Source of the DNA: Rhodocyclaceae bacterium
GTDB taxonomy: Bacteria; Pseudomonadota; Gammaproteobacteria; Burkholderiales; Rhodocyclaceae
Reading direction: 5' to 3'
DNA length: 64,000 bases
Assembly: GCA_020445765.1 (NCBI GenBank)
Contig: JAGRFY010000071.1
Location: 33,586 to 97,585 of the forward strand
The position numbers and the translations under genes are program-made. Shown here one piece after another: positions 45,606-54,143 of the stretch. Under the pieces are notes generated by a model. The model searched no databases, was not told the DNA's origin, and worked only from the letters and a program-made list of their open reading frames with translations. How positions within the stretch are numbered: position 1 is the first letter of the stretch; the number at the start of each line of letters is the position of its first letter.

Positions 45606-48136
45606 TGAACGCCCCGTCGCGCCTGCCCCACGTGCCCGCGCCCCCCCACGACCCCGACTCCCTGCTGCTGGCCGGCTGGGTCGGACCGGAGCCGGCCCGG
45701 GGATTCCACGTCCTGCGCCTGGACCGGGTCGAACTGGACGCCGAGCAGCGCGCGCTTCGGCTCGCGCCGGCGCCCGACAGTGCGCGCCTGCTCTCCGAGC
45801 CGAGCGGCGGCTTCGGCGGTCATCACCTGCCCGACCACCTCGCGCTCGATGCGGACGGCGAACTCTATCTCGTCGATCGACAATCCGCATCGCTCTCTCA
45901 GCTGGATCGCTGCGCCTGCCGCTTCGTGCCGCTGCCGCGCTTCGTCTCCGCTCGGCCCGGCACCACCCGCACAGAATCCCGGCCCGCCGCGGTACCGCTG
46001 AACGTGCTGTCCGACCCCCAGGGCATCGCCGCGCACGACGGAGACCTCTACATCGCCGACCGCGGCCACGCCCGGGTGGTTCGCTTCGCGATCGCCGGAT
46101 GGCGCCAGCGCGACGCGTTGGCACCGCCGTCCCAGCGCCCGTCCATCCGCTGGCAGCCCACCGGGCTGGCCTTCGACCACGACGCCACGCTCCATGTCTC
46201 CGACCCGTTCAATGGTCGCATCGACCGCTTCGACCGTCACGGCCAATGGCAAGGCGCGGTCGAAGGCCTCCCGGGCGTGACGCACCTGGCGGTGGATGGT
46301 CTGGGTCACCTCCACGCGACGGTCCTCAGGGGCGTGGAGGTGACCCAGACCATGCCCACCGCCCCCACCAGTGGCGTGGCACGGGTATTGGACTCCAACG
46401 TCCCCGACTTCAGTTGGCATGCGATTCGGCTCGTCGGCCTGCCACCAGCGGCACGCGTCGGAATCGAGTTGGCCACCACCAACGACGGCATCGACACGCT
46501 GCGATTCGACGACTGGTACCGTGTGCCCAGCGGCGCCGCGCAGCTTTCTGCCGAACTGCCGCTGATCGGCCGCTTCGGCCGACGCCTGTTCGTGCGCGTT
46601 GTCGGCCCGGATGCCGAGCGCATCGGCGCCATCACGGCACGCGGCGGCTACGTCGTCGCCATCGCGGAGGGCCGCGCCACTCGCCTGCAATCCGATCTCG
46701 CGCGTTTCGCCACCGGTTTCCCACCACCCGCACTGCCTGTGGACGCGAGCGGCAACCTGCGCATCGACTGTGCGAGCGGCCCCGCCGTGTTCGACCGACG
46801 GGGCCGGCGACTGGCGGACGAACAGCTTGCCATCGTGCCGCGATACGTGCGCTCGGGCGAGTATCTCAGCACCGCCCTCGACTCGCGCATCGACGCCTGC
46901 ATCTGGCACCGCCTCGAACTCGACGGCCGCGTGCCGCCGCACTGCAGCGTGCGCGTGCAGGTCACCACCGCCGACCTCGAGCTCGGCGAGGGCGAACTGG
47001 CCGATCTGCCGGAGCACGCCTGGACCACGCCGATCGTCGCCGGTGCCATGGCGGGGCGATGGGACTGCCTCTTTCGGGCGCCGCCAGGCCGTTACCTCTG
47101 GCTGCGGCTGACGCTGACCGGAGATGGCCACCGCACGCCGACGATCGACTCGCTCGTCATCGAGTTTCCGCGCGTCAGCCTGCGCCGCCATCTGCCGGCG
47201 GTGTTCGGTGCCGATCCGGCCGGCGCCGACTTCACCGACCGCTTCACCGCCGTGTTCGACGCCACGCTGCGCTCGATCGAAGGCCATGTCGATCGCCAGG
47301 CAGCCCTCTTCGACCCCCTCGCCACACCCGCCGACGCAACGCCGGGCGGCACCGACTTCCTCGGCTGGCTGGCCGGCTGGATCGGCGTCAGCCTGTCGCG
47401 CGACTGGTCCGAGGTACGGCGCAGGCACTACCTCAAGCAGGCGGCCCGCCTCTACCCGGCGCGCGGCACGCCCGAGGGCTTGCGCCAGCAGTTGCTGCTG
47501 CTGCTCGGCTTCGACCACGCCTATCGCCAGCGCTGCCTCGCCGAACGCCCGCAGCGACGCTGCGTCCCGGAGCCGGTCAACTGCGCGCCGCGACCGGCCG
47601 CGCAACCCGCCACCCCGCCCCCACTGCTGCTCGAGCACTACCGCCTGCGACGCTGGCTGTACGCCGGCCACGGTCGCCTCGGCGACGACTCGATGCTGTG
47701 GGGCAGCCGCCTCGTCGATCGTGCGCAGCTCGCCGGCGGCGGGCAGCAGTCGTCGGGCAGCGCCGTCGTCGGCCGCAGTGCCCTCACCGCCACGCCGGAT
47801 CCGCTGACCGACCCGTTTCGCTTGCATGCCTACCGATTCAGCGTCTTCGTGCCCGCCCGAGTGCGCGAGCAGGCGGGCGAACGCCGCGCCCTCGAACAGT
47901 TGCTGGCACGCGAGGCACCGGCCCACACCGAGGCCGAGGTGCACTACGTGGAGCCACGCTTCCGTGTCGGCGTGCAAGCCATGATCGGGCTGGACAGCGT
48001 CATTGCGCGGACGCCGATCGGCGTCCGCCTGGACGAGACCGAGTTGCGCCGCGGCAGCGTGCTGGGCGGACGACGCCGCGGCCGCGGCTTCGCGGTCGGC
48101 GACGCCCGCATCGGCAGCGGCAATCGCCTCGGCTAG
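45605..48136 (+). CDS. Tail protein I-like baseplate protein with N-terminal propeller
   Basis: An 843-residue protein. The first part contains NHL-like propeller units (DHLALDADGELYLVDRQS, DPQGIAAHDGDLYIADRGHA, PTGLAFDHDATLHVSDPFN). About residues 529-640 match the phage tail protein I family: LPAVFGADPAGADFTDRF, then LGWLAGWIGVSLSRDW and AARLYPARGTPEGLRQQLLL. The remainder includes a 140-residue Cys/Arg/Pro-containing tail. Proteins of this kind sit at the baseplate periphery and connect to fibres. The ATG overlaps the previous stop; a GTG one codon earlier is an alternative. The next gene starts 28 bases on. Confidence 0.83.
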   Translation: MNAPSRLPHVPAPPHDPDSLLLAGWVGPEPARGFHVLRLDRVELDAEQRALRLAPAPDSARLLSEPSGGFGGHHLPDHLALDADGELYLVDRQSASLSQLDRCACRFVPLPRFVSARPGTTRTESRPAAVPLNVLSDPQGIAAHDGDLYIADRGHARVVRFAIAGWRQRDALAPPSQRPSIRWQPTGLAFDHDATLHVSDPFNGRIDRFDRHGQWQGAVEGLPGVTHLAVDGLGHLHATVLRGVEVTQTMPTAPTSGVARVLDSNVPDFSWHAIRLVGLPPAARVGIELATTNDGIDTLRFDDWYRVPSGAAQLSAELPLIGRFGRRLFVRVVGPDAERIGAITARGGYVVAIAEGRATRLQSDLARFATGFPPPALPVDASGNLRIDCASGPAVFDRRGRRLADEQLAIVPRYVRSGEYLSTALDSRIDACIWHRLELDGRVPPHCSVRVQVTTADLELGEGELADLPEHAWTTPIVAGAMAGRWDCLFRAPPGRYLWLRLTLTGDGHRTPTIDSLVIEFPRVSLRRHLPAVFGADPAGADFTDRFTAVFDATLRSIEGHVDRQAALFDPLATPADATPGGTDFLGWLAGWIGVSLSRDWSEVRRRHYLKQAARLYPARGTPEGLRQQLLLLLGFDHAYRQRCLAERPQRRCVPEPVNCAPRPAAQPATPPPLLLEHYRLRRWLYAGHGRLGDDSMLWGSRLVDRAQLAGGGQQSSGSAVVGRSALTATPDPLTDPFRLHAYRFSVFVPARVREQAGERRALEQLLAREAPAHTEAEVHYVEPRFRVGVQAMIGLDSVIARTPIGVRLDETELRRGSVLGGRRRGRGFAVGDARIGSGNRLG

Positions 48137-48164
48137 CCACCGACCCCTGCAGGAGGACAAGACC

Positions 48165-50555
48165 ATGAGTTGCCAGCACGATCATCCCGACGACGCGACC
48201 TGCAGCGAGTGCGAGTTCGAAGCGCCGACACGCAATCACTTCTTTACCGGCAAGATGATGGGCGCCGGAGAGTTCCAGACCGAACAGGACTACCACGCGG
48301 AGAAGATGCGCCACCACAACCTGCGCCTGCACGGCTGGGGCGTCGTCTGTGGTCTGAAGGTGCACCAGCACCCGTCGATGGAATGCCACAATCGCTACGT
48401 CGTCATCGAACCGGGCAGCGCCATCGATTGCTGTGGCCGCGAGATCATCGTCCCCCACGCCGAGGTTCTCGACGTGGCCCGCCACCCGGCGGTCGAGCGC
48501 CTGCGCGAAGATCCACGCGCCCACACGCTGCAGATCACGCTGTGCTACCGCGAATGCCCCACCGAAGAGGTACCGGTCCTCTACGACGACTGCGGTTGCG
48601 ACGAGGCGCGCTGCGCCCCCAATCGCGTGCTCGAGTCCTACGCCTTCGACATTCGCGTGGACCCGCCGCTGAGCGAGGCCGCTTGTCCCGAAGCCGCCGC
48701 CGCGGCCTTCGTAAGCTCGGACCCGTCGGTCGGCCCCCGCGTCATCCCTGCGGGCGCCAACGGCGTGCTGCCGATGATCGACCCGACAGACGCGAATCGG
48801 CTGCAGCTGCTCGATACCGCCCGTAGCCGGCGGCGCACGATTTCGCTATCCGCTCCGGTTGATGCGGTCGTGATGTCGCCAGACGGTGAACAGGTCTTTG
48901 CCGTAAGCGCTAATGCCACTGACAACGGTCCAACTTTCACGGTCGCCGTCCTCGATTCCGAAGGCGGCCAGATCAACGAAGTGTCAGCCACGATCGACGG
49001 GGTGTCAGCGTCGGAAGTTTCGCTAGACCCTGAAAGCATCGAGATCGCCTCGGCAATGGTCGACGGGAGCAATGTACGCCTCGTTGCTTTGGACAAATGG
49101 GGAGGCATTCTCCATTTCATTGAGCTGTCCGAGAGCCAAAGCGACGGACATTCAATCAACGTTGGCGGTCCAGCGCATTCCTTGACCTTGAATGCAGACG
49201 GCTCCGCGGCGTTCGTAATCTCCGAAAATAGAGTTCTACGCATAGAACTGCCACCCGAAAGCGCAACAGATACCGACTACCAGGAAGTTACTCATCATCT
49301 TGGCGATAGCGCCGAGCCGGTTGCATTGACCGCCTTTGCAGCGGACGGAGTTCAGCGATTGGCAATCGCATTTTCTGATGCCAAGGTGCTTATTATGAAC
49401 GCGAATGCGGATCCAACTGATGCGGGAGCAAATGCCTCGCTCGATCTACAACTTGATCACCCCCCATCCCTTCTCTACGCCACCGCTGACGGTTCGCATC
49501 TCATCGCCTGCGCCGCATTGAACGGCCGAATCAATCTTCAGAAGATCGGTAACCCCGCCGCCCCGACACCGACAGTCTTCGCGACACGCACCGTCGAATC
49601 CGCGACGCCACCGATCCTGGTGCTGGCCACTGCCGCAGGCGAAGTCACCCGGGTCGATCCGCCAAAGTGGGGCGACGGCGGCTGCAACGACCTGGCGTGC
49701 GAAACCGATGACTGTAGCGGCTGCGAAACACCCGAGTGCCTCGTGCTGGCAACCCTCGAGGGCTACCGTCCCAATCACACGATGCTCGATGCCGACGACT
49801 CCGAGAATGACGATTCCGTGCGGATCGACAATCGTCGGGATCGGCGCGTCCTGGCCAGCACCTCGAAACTGCAGGCCTGGTTGCGATGCCTCCAGCATTC
49901 TGAGGGCGTGCCGGGGCCGCAAGGGCCTCCGGGGAAGGACGCCGAACAAGTTGAGCAGAATGCAATAACGAAATTTAATCCGACCATCGAAATGGTTGAC
50001 TGCGGGAAGGGTCCAAATATTGAAGGATCTATCGACAACAACGAGATTAAACTCCACCTAGAAATTCCAACTTGTTGCGACCACAAACTAAATAGAATTT
50101 CATCAATCAATTGGAATCACGCGGGAAAAACATTAAGAGATACAATCAAATCAAATGGAATTGCCATAGGATTCGAAGGACCATTGATCCTGCCGGATGA
50201 TCATGAATTGTTACTTAAGCATTGCTTCATTGTAGAGGCTGAAGTTGAAATCGAAGGGGACACCAAATCATTAAGCTCGACGGCATGGACACAATTGAAC
50301 GGCACCTATCGTGTTGAATTTGAGAACGGCCAACCTTTCAGTATTTCTTTCCACCGCGACAGTTGGCCTATACGTGATTTGCACGTTCGTATTCGCCTCA
50401 TTGGTGACCTTCTCAAGGACTTGAATGGGAACGCGGTCGATGCAAATCACCTCCCGCCGTGGTTCTCAAGTGGCGAAGAAGGATACAGAACCGGCAACTG
50501 CATCCCCGGCGGCACCTTCTACAGCTGGTTCACCATCTCGGATGGTCAGCAATAG
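48165..50555 (+). CDS. eCIS-associated protein with GK-motif N-domain, propeller and swapped C-terminus
   Basis: A 796-residue protein. The N-terminal domain (about 10-120) has NHFFTGKMMGAGEFQTEQDY, then LHGWGVVCGLKV and EPGSAIDCCGREIIVP, shared with the two following genes. About residues 200-490 form YncE-like propeller repeats (SPDGEQVFAVSANA, LNADGSAAFVISEN). A short collagen-like segment (GPQGPPGKD) near residue 585 leads into a roughly 190-residue C-terminal domain encoded by visibly A+T-rich DNA. The start is supported by AGGAGGACA. I infer a modular fibre or surface protein of the second eCIS set, with the C-terminus as receptor-binding module; this is not an established function. Confidence 0.75.
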   Translation: MSCQHDHPDDATCSECEFEAPTRNHFFTGKMMGAGEFQTEQDYHAEKMRHHNLRLHGWGVVCGLKVHQHPSMECHNRYVVIEPGSAIDCCGREIIVPHAEVLDVARHPAVERLREDPRAHTLQITLCYRECPTEEVPVLYDDCGCDEARCAPNRVLESYAFDIRVDPPLSEAACPEAAAAAFVSSDPSVGPRVIPAGANGVLPMIDPTDANRLQLLDTARSRRRTISLSAPVDAVVMSPDGEQVFAVSANATDNGPTFTVAVLDSEGGQINEVSATIDGVSASEVSLDPESIEIASAMVDGSNVRLVALDKWGGILHFIELSESQSDGHSINVGGPAHSLTLNADGSAAFVISENRVLRIELPPESATDTDYQEVTHHLGDSAEPVALTAFAADGVQRLAIAFSDAKVLIMNANADPTDAGANASLDLQLDHPPSLLYATADGSHLIACAALNGRINLQKIGNPAAPTPTVFATRTVESATPPILVLATAAGEVTRVDPPKWGDGGCNDLACETDDCSGCETPECLVLATLEGYRPNHTMLDADDSENDDSVRIDNRRDRRVLASTSKLQAWLRCLQHSEGVPGPQGPPGKDAEQVEQNAITKFNPTIEMVDCGKGPNIEGSIDNNEIKLHLEIPTCCDHKLNRISSINWNHAGKTLRDTIKSNGIAIGFEGPLILPDDHELLLKHCFIVEAEVEIEGDTKSLSSTAWTQLNGTYRVEFENGQPFSISFHRDSWPIRDLHVRIRLIGDLLKDLNGNAVDANHLPPWFSSGEEGYRTGNCIPGGTFYSWFTISDGQQ
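49950..50540 (+). other. A+T-rich module inside a G+C-rich gene
   Basis: From about 49950 the base composition drops sharply compared with the surrounding genes, with many AAA/AAT codons, and it recovers at the next gene. The segment encodes the C-terminal domain that follows the collagen-like GPQGPPGKD of the 796-residue protein. Such a step inside one reading frame indicates a module acquired by recombination, as in phage tail fibres. Confidence 0.65.
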
Positions 50556-50605
50556 CGCCCGATGCATTCGCAGCGATCCCTGCCCCGCCAGCCCGGAGAA
50601 TAGTG

Positions 50606-52192
50606 ATGAGCACCTCGACCAAGACCTACGCGCCCTGCGGCTCCGCCGCGCCGCAGCGGCGCACCGATCCGTGTGCCGACGACCGCATGCCGAGCTGTCC
50701 CGCATGCGGCGGGCTCGAGTGCCTGTGCCGGCCGCGATTCTTCCCCGGCCAGCTGCTGACCGATGAAGACCTGAATCGTCTCGAGCAATACGTCATCGGC
50801 AAGAACCGGCTGCGCAATCGCTATTTGCACGGCTGGGGCGTGGCCTGCGGGCTGGAGGTGCGCTGCGATCCGTGCGATCCGGCGCAGGTCGTCGTCCACA
50901 ACGGCTATGCGCTCTCACCCTGCGGCGACGACATCGTGGTTGGTGGCGACCAGGCGGTGGACATCTGCGCGCTGATTCGCGAATGCGCGCCGCGGCGGGA
51001 GCCGGTGTGCGACCCACCCTGGAACAATCCGCCGGAGGATTGCAGCGCACGGAGCCGCCGCTGGGTGCTGGCGATCTGCTACGACGAGCGGCCGGTGCGC
51101 GGCATCACGGCCCAGCTCGGCATGGGCGACACCCGCTGCGGCTGTGCCTGCGGCGGCTCGAGCTGCGGTTGCGGAACTGCCGCCGGGTCGGCCGTCAGCG
51201 GTGGTGGCGCCACGCCGTCGCCGTCCCGCCGCCGAAAGGCCACCAACCCGCAATGCGAGCCTACACAGATCTGCGAAGGCTACCGTTTCATCGCCTATCC
51301 GGCGCCGGCGGAGGCGCCGGACCAGAAAGTCCCGACGGGCGACCAGTTGTGGCCCTGGCTGTACGCCCATCGCGCGCGCTACGGCCCGCTGATCGAACGG
51401 GTGCTGTGTTGCGCTGCGCAGGCGATGGAGTTACGCAGCCGCTTCGATCAAAACAACGGTGAAGACGTAGATGCCAGAGCCTACGTCGAATACGCGAGCG
51501 CCTTGAAGGCATTCCTGGACGAGTTTCCGCTCGGCTGCTCGTCGATCGGCGATCAGGATTTCGGAAATCTGAAACTCAATCTCACACCCATTTCACGGAA
51601 CGTCAATCCGAACCAGCCGCCGCCCAAGATCTCCGACCTCGACGCCATCCTGTCGAAGATCCTCACCCAATGCTTCTGCTCGGCACTGCTGCCGGCCTGC
51701 CCGCCTCCGTCGCCGGACAACTGCGTACCGCTGGCAGTCGTCACGCTGGCCGGCGACCGTTGCCGTGTTGCCGGCGTATGCAACTGGGAGGCCCGCAAGC
51801 TGCTGCTCACCTGGCGCACGATGGAGCACTGGTTCTCCTGGTTGCCGTGGAGCCGTCTACAGGACTGGATTGCGGGCCTGTGCTGCGGCGGGTCTCAAAA
51901 AATGACAGTGGATCTTTCAGCGCTCTTGTTCGCGAGGATCTTTCAGCAGGATCTTGCCCCGCGCTCGAAGGACAGGGATCCACAAATCTGGGACTTCAAC
52001 TACGAGAGGGTACGGGCTCGTGCGAAGGAACTAAGCGCACTAGGTGCAAGCTCCACCGAATCAGACCTCTCCGCGGCCATTGCCCGACTGATATTTGAGG
52101 GCAAGCCGACACTCTCCAATCTGGCAATGATGAATAACGTCGTGGAGCGACTTGAAGAGTGCGAGAAGAGGCTAAAGATCGAACACGATTAA
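50606..52192 (+). CDS. Cys-rich eCIS-associated protein sharing the GQ-motif N-domain
   Basis: A 528-residue protein. The N-terminus has a CPACGGLECLC cysteine cluster (about 31-41) followed by RFFPGQLLTDEDLNRLEQYV and YLHGWGVACGLEVRCDPCD, the same domain as in the preceding and following genes, continuing GYALSPCGDDIVV. A Cys/Gly-rich spacer (CGCACGGSSCGCGT) precedes a helical C-terminal half without recognised motif. GGAGA lies before the ATG. The protein probably belongs to the particle or its baseplate periphery, judging from the tandem arrangement. Function unknown. Confidence 0.72.
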   Translation: MSTSTKTYAPCGSAAPQRRTDPCADDRMPSCPACGGLECLCRPRFFPGQLLTDEDLNRLEQYVIGKNRLRNRYLHGWGVACGLEVRCDPCDPAQVVVHNGYALSPCGDDIVVGGDQAVDICALIRECAPRREPVCDPPWNNPPEDCSARSRRWVLAICYDERPVRGITAQLGMGDTRCGCACGGSSCGCGTAAGSAVSGGGATPSPSRRRKATNPQCEPTQICEGYRFIAYPAPAEAPDQKVPTGDQLWPWLYAHRARYGPLIERVLCCAAQAMELRSRFDQNNGEDVDARAYVEYASALKAFLDEFPLGCSSIGDQDFGNLKLNLTPISRNVNPNQPPPKISDLDAILSKILTQCFCSALLPACPPPSPDNCVPLAVVTLAGDRCRVAGVCNWEARKLLLTWRTMEHWFSWLPWSRLQDWIAGLCCGGSQKMTVDLSALLFARIFQQDLAPRSKDRDPQIWDFNYERVRARAKELSALGASSTESDLSAAIARLIFEGKPTLSNLAMMNNVVERLEECEKRLKIEHD

Positions 52193-52220
52193 TGGAATCA
52201 GGCATCCCGAGGAGATCGTA

Positions 52221-54116
52221 ATGGGCGCTCAAGACGAACGACCACGCTTCTACGAAGGCCAGTACCTGTCCGCCGAGGATCTGGCGGCCATCGTCGAACA
52301 TCAGCGGGTGGGCGATGCACGTCATGCCCTCGGCGCCCACACCTGGGGTATTGCGCTCGGCCTCGATCTGGTCGAACGGCCGGTGCCGGGGGCCGCCGGA
52401 CGCGTCGAGGTCCTGCTCCAGCCCGGCTTCGCCTGGGACGGCTTCGGTCGTCCGTTGGCCGTGACACGACCGACCCCGCTGCCGGAGGCCCTGCTCGCCG
52501 GCGTACCCCATGACGAAAAGCTCGACGCTGGCGAGGAACCACGCGGCCGGCTATTGCCGGTGTGGCTGGCCTATGACGAGGTCGCCACGCGTGGGCCGGC
52601 CGCCGGCTACGCCAGCTGCGCCGATGGCCCGCAGCACAGCCGCGTCGGCGAGACTTTCCGCTTCATGATCGGCGCGCCGTCCGCATCCGGGGCCATGGTG
52701 CTGGTCTCGATCGGCGCCCGCAACCCCGCTCCCGGCGATGCGCTGAAGGCCTTCGATCCGACCGCCGAGGCATTGCCCGACGGCTCCGTACCCCACCAGG
52801 ATTTTCCGCACGGCTCCCGCCCGCCGGACTGGCCGGTGCCGATCGGCTATGTGCGCTGGGTGGCCCGGGCAGACGGAACGGGCCACTTCGCGGCTCGCGA
52901 TCGGCCCGCGCAGGACCACGCGGCGGGCAGGATCCGCGCTTTTCGACGACATATCGGCACCGTCACCGAACGCATCGCCGCCGTGGATGGCGCCATCGTG
53001 CTGCACCAGCGCGGAGAGGACCCGATGGCTCCGCATCGCTATGCCCGACTGATCTCCAGCGCGGCGAGGGCCCAGGAGTATCGCAACGACCTGGTGTGGG
53101 TCGAGGGCAACCTCCGGGTCGCAGGCGATGCCAAGGTCAATGGCGGCAAACTGCAGTTGCTCGATGAGGACGGCGAAGCGCTGGACACGCCGCTCTACCT
53201 CAAGCGCGCAGTGAGCGGCGATTGGACCGAGCTGCAGATTGCAGTCGGCACGACTGATAAGCGCGGCGGAAGACTCGTCATCGGACCAGAGACCAAGGGG
53301 AGTATCGATCCTCGGCTCGCGGTGGGTGGCGGCCAGGACCCTTCCGGCCTCGTCGGCATCGGCACCGCCGCGCCCCAGGCAGCGCTGCACGTCGTCGGCA
53401 AGCGCGTCCGGCTCGAAGACCACGGCCGTAGCCGTTTATTGGAGCTGGGGGTCGATGGGGAGCAAGTGGAAGTCGCCTCGCCCAAAGGCGACCTGCATCT
53501 ACGCAGCGGAGTGAAGGGCGGACCGCATCACATTGCCATGAACCCTTCGCCCGGCGACGGCAATGTCGGCATCGGCACGGATTCACCGCAGCAGAAGCTT
53601 CATGTCAATGGCAGTTTCATCCGCGTCGACGGGGCCGGCGGCGAACAAGCCTATCTTGGAGGCGACGACATCGGCGGACAAGACGGCGATCATCCGGACG
53701 TGCAGCTTGGAAGTTTCAACGCAGATGTGACAGACGTCGCGCTCTACAACGTCGCGAGCGGAATGCCAATGGACCTGAGATGCCGCGACGTTTACTCCAA
53801 AAACGTCAAGCTCCAGTCGGACGCCCGGCTCAAGCAGGACATTGCGGCCATCGACGATGCACTGGCTGCCGTTTGCCGGCTGCGCGGCGTGACGTTTCGC
53901 TGGAAGTCAGAGTCGGAGTCGGGTGGCGATGCCGGCCGGAACTTCGGCCTGATCGCCCAGGAAGTGGCTGAAGTATTGCCCAACCTGGTGCACGAATCTC
54001 CACGAGGGTTGAGCCTGTCGTACCTCTCGCTGATTCCGGTGCTGATCGAGGCGGTCAAGACCCTGCGTGAAGAGGTCGACCGGCTGCGCGAGCACATGGC
54101 CGGCGATGCCGGCTGA
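52221..54116 (+). CDS. Tail-fibre protein: shared N-domain plus S74 chaperone end
   Basis: A 631-residue protein. The N-terminal domain RFYEGQYLSAEDLAAIVEHQ, THTWGIALGLDL-like and GFAWDGFGRPLAV is the third copy of the domain seen in the two genes before it. The middle is a beta-repeat stalk (GNVGIGTDSPQQKLHVNG is a typical fibre repeat). The C-terminus is a Peptidase_S74-type chaperone: SDARLKQDIAAIDDALAAV, GVTFRWKSE, FGLIAQEVAEVLPNLVHE and a coiled coil TLREEVDRLREHM. It is inferred to be the receptor-binding fibre of the second eCIS set, attached through the shared N-domain. Confidence 0.83.
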   Translation: MGAQDERPRFYEGQYLSAEDLAAIVEHQRVGDARHALGAHTWGIALGLDLVERPVPGAAGRVEVLLQPGFAWDGFGRPLAVTRPTPLPEALLAGVPHDEKLDAGEEPRGRLLPVWLAYDEVATRGPAAGYASCADGPQHSRVGETFRFMIGAPSASGAMVLVSIGARNPAPGDALKAFDPTAEALPDGSVPHQDFPHGSRPPDWPVPIGYVRWVARADGTGHFAARDRPAQDHAAGRIRAFRRHIGTVTERIAAVDGAIVLHQRGEDPMAPHRYARLISSAARAQEYRNDLVWVEGNLRVAGDAKVNGGKLQLLDEDGEALDTPLYLKRAVSGDWTELQIAVGTTDKRGGRLVIGPETKGSIDPRLAVGGGQDPSGLVGIGTAAPQAALHVVGKRVRLEDHGRSRLLELGVDGEQVEVASPKGDLHLRSGVKGGPHHIAMNPSPGDGNVGIGTDSPQQKLHVNGSFIRVDGAGGEQAYLGGDDIGGQDGDHPDVQLGSFNADVTDVALYNVASGMPMDLRCRDVYSKNVKLQSDARLKQDIAAIDDALAAVCRLRGVTFRWKSESESGGDAGRNFGLIAQEVAEVLPNLVHESPRGLSLSYLSLIPVLIEAVKTLREEVDRLREHMAGDAG

Positions 54117-54143
54117 TTCGGGCACCCGAGCCGAGCGCGCACG

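Noticed and set aside
44223-46124. Reading the spike as an 849-residue protein
   Set aside because: The extra N-terminal part is the antisense shadow of the baseplate J and tail-protein genes, Arg-rich and without VgrG/gp27 features.
45560-48166. Long minus-strand frame of 868 codons
   Set aside because: Antisense to the tail-protein gene, whose family motifs are clear.
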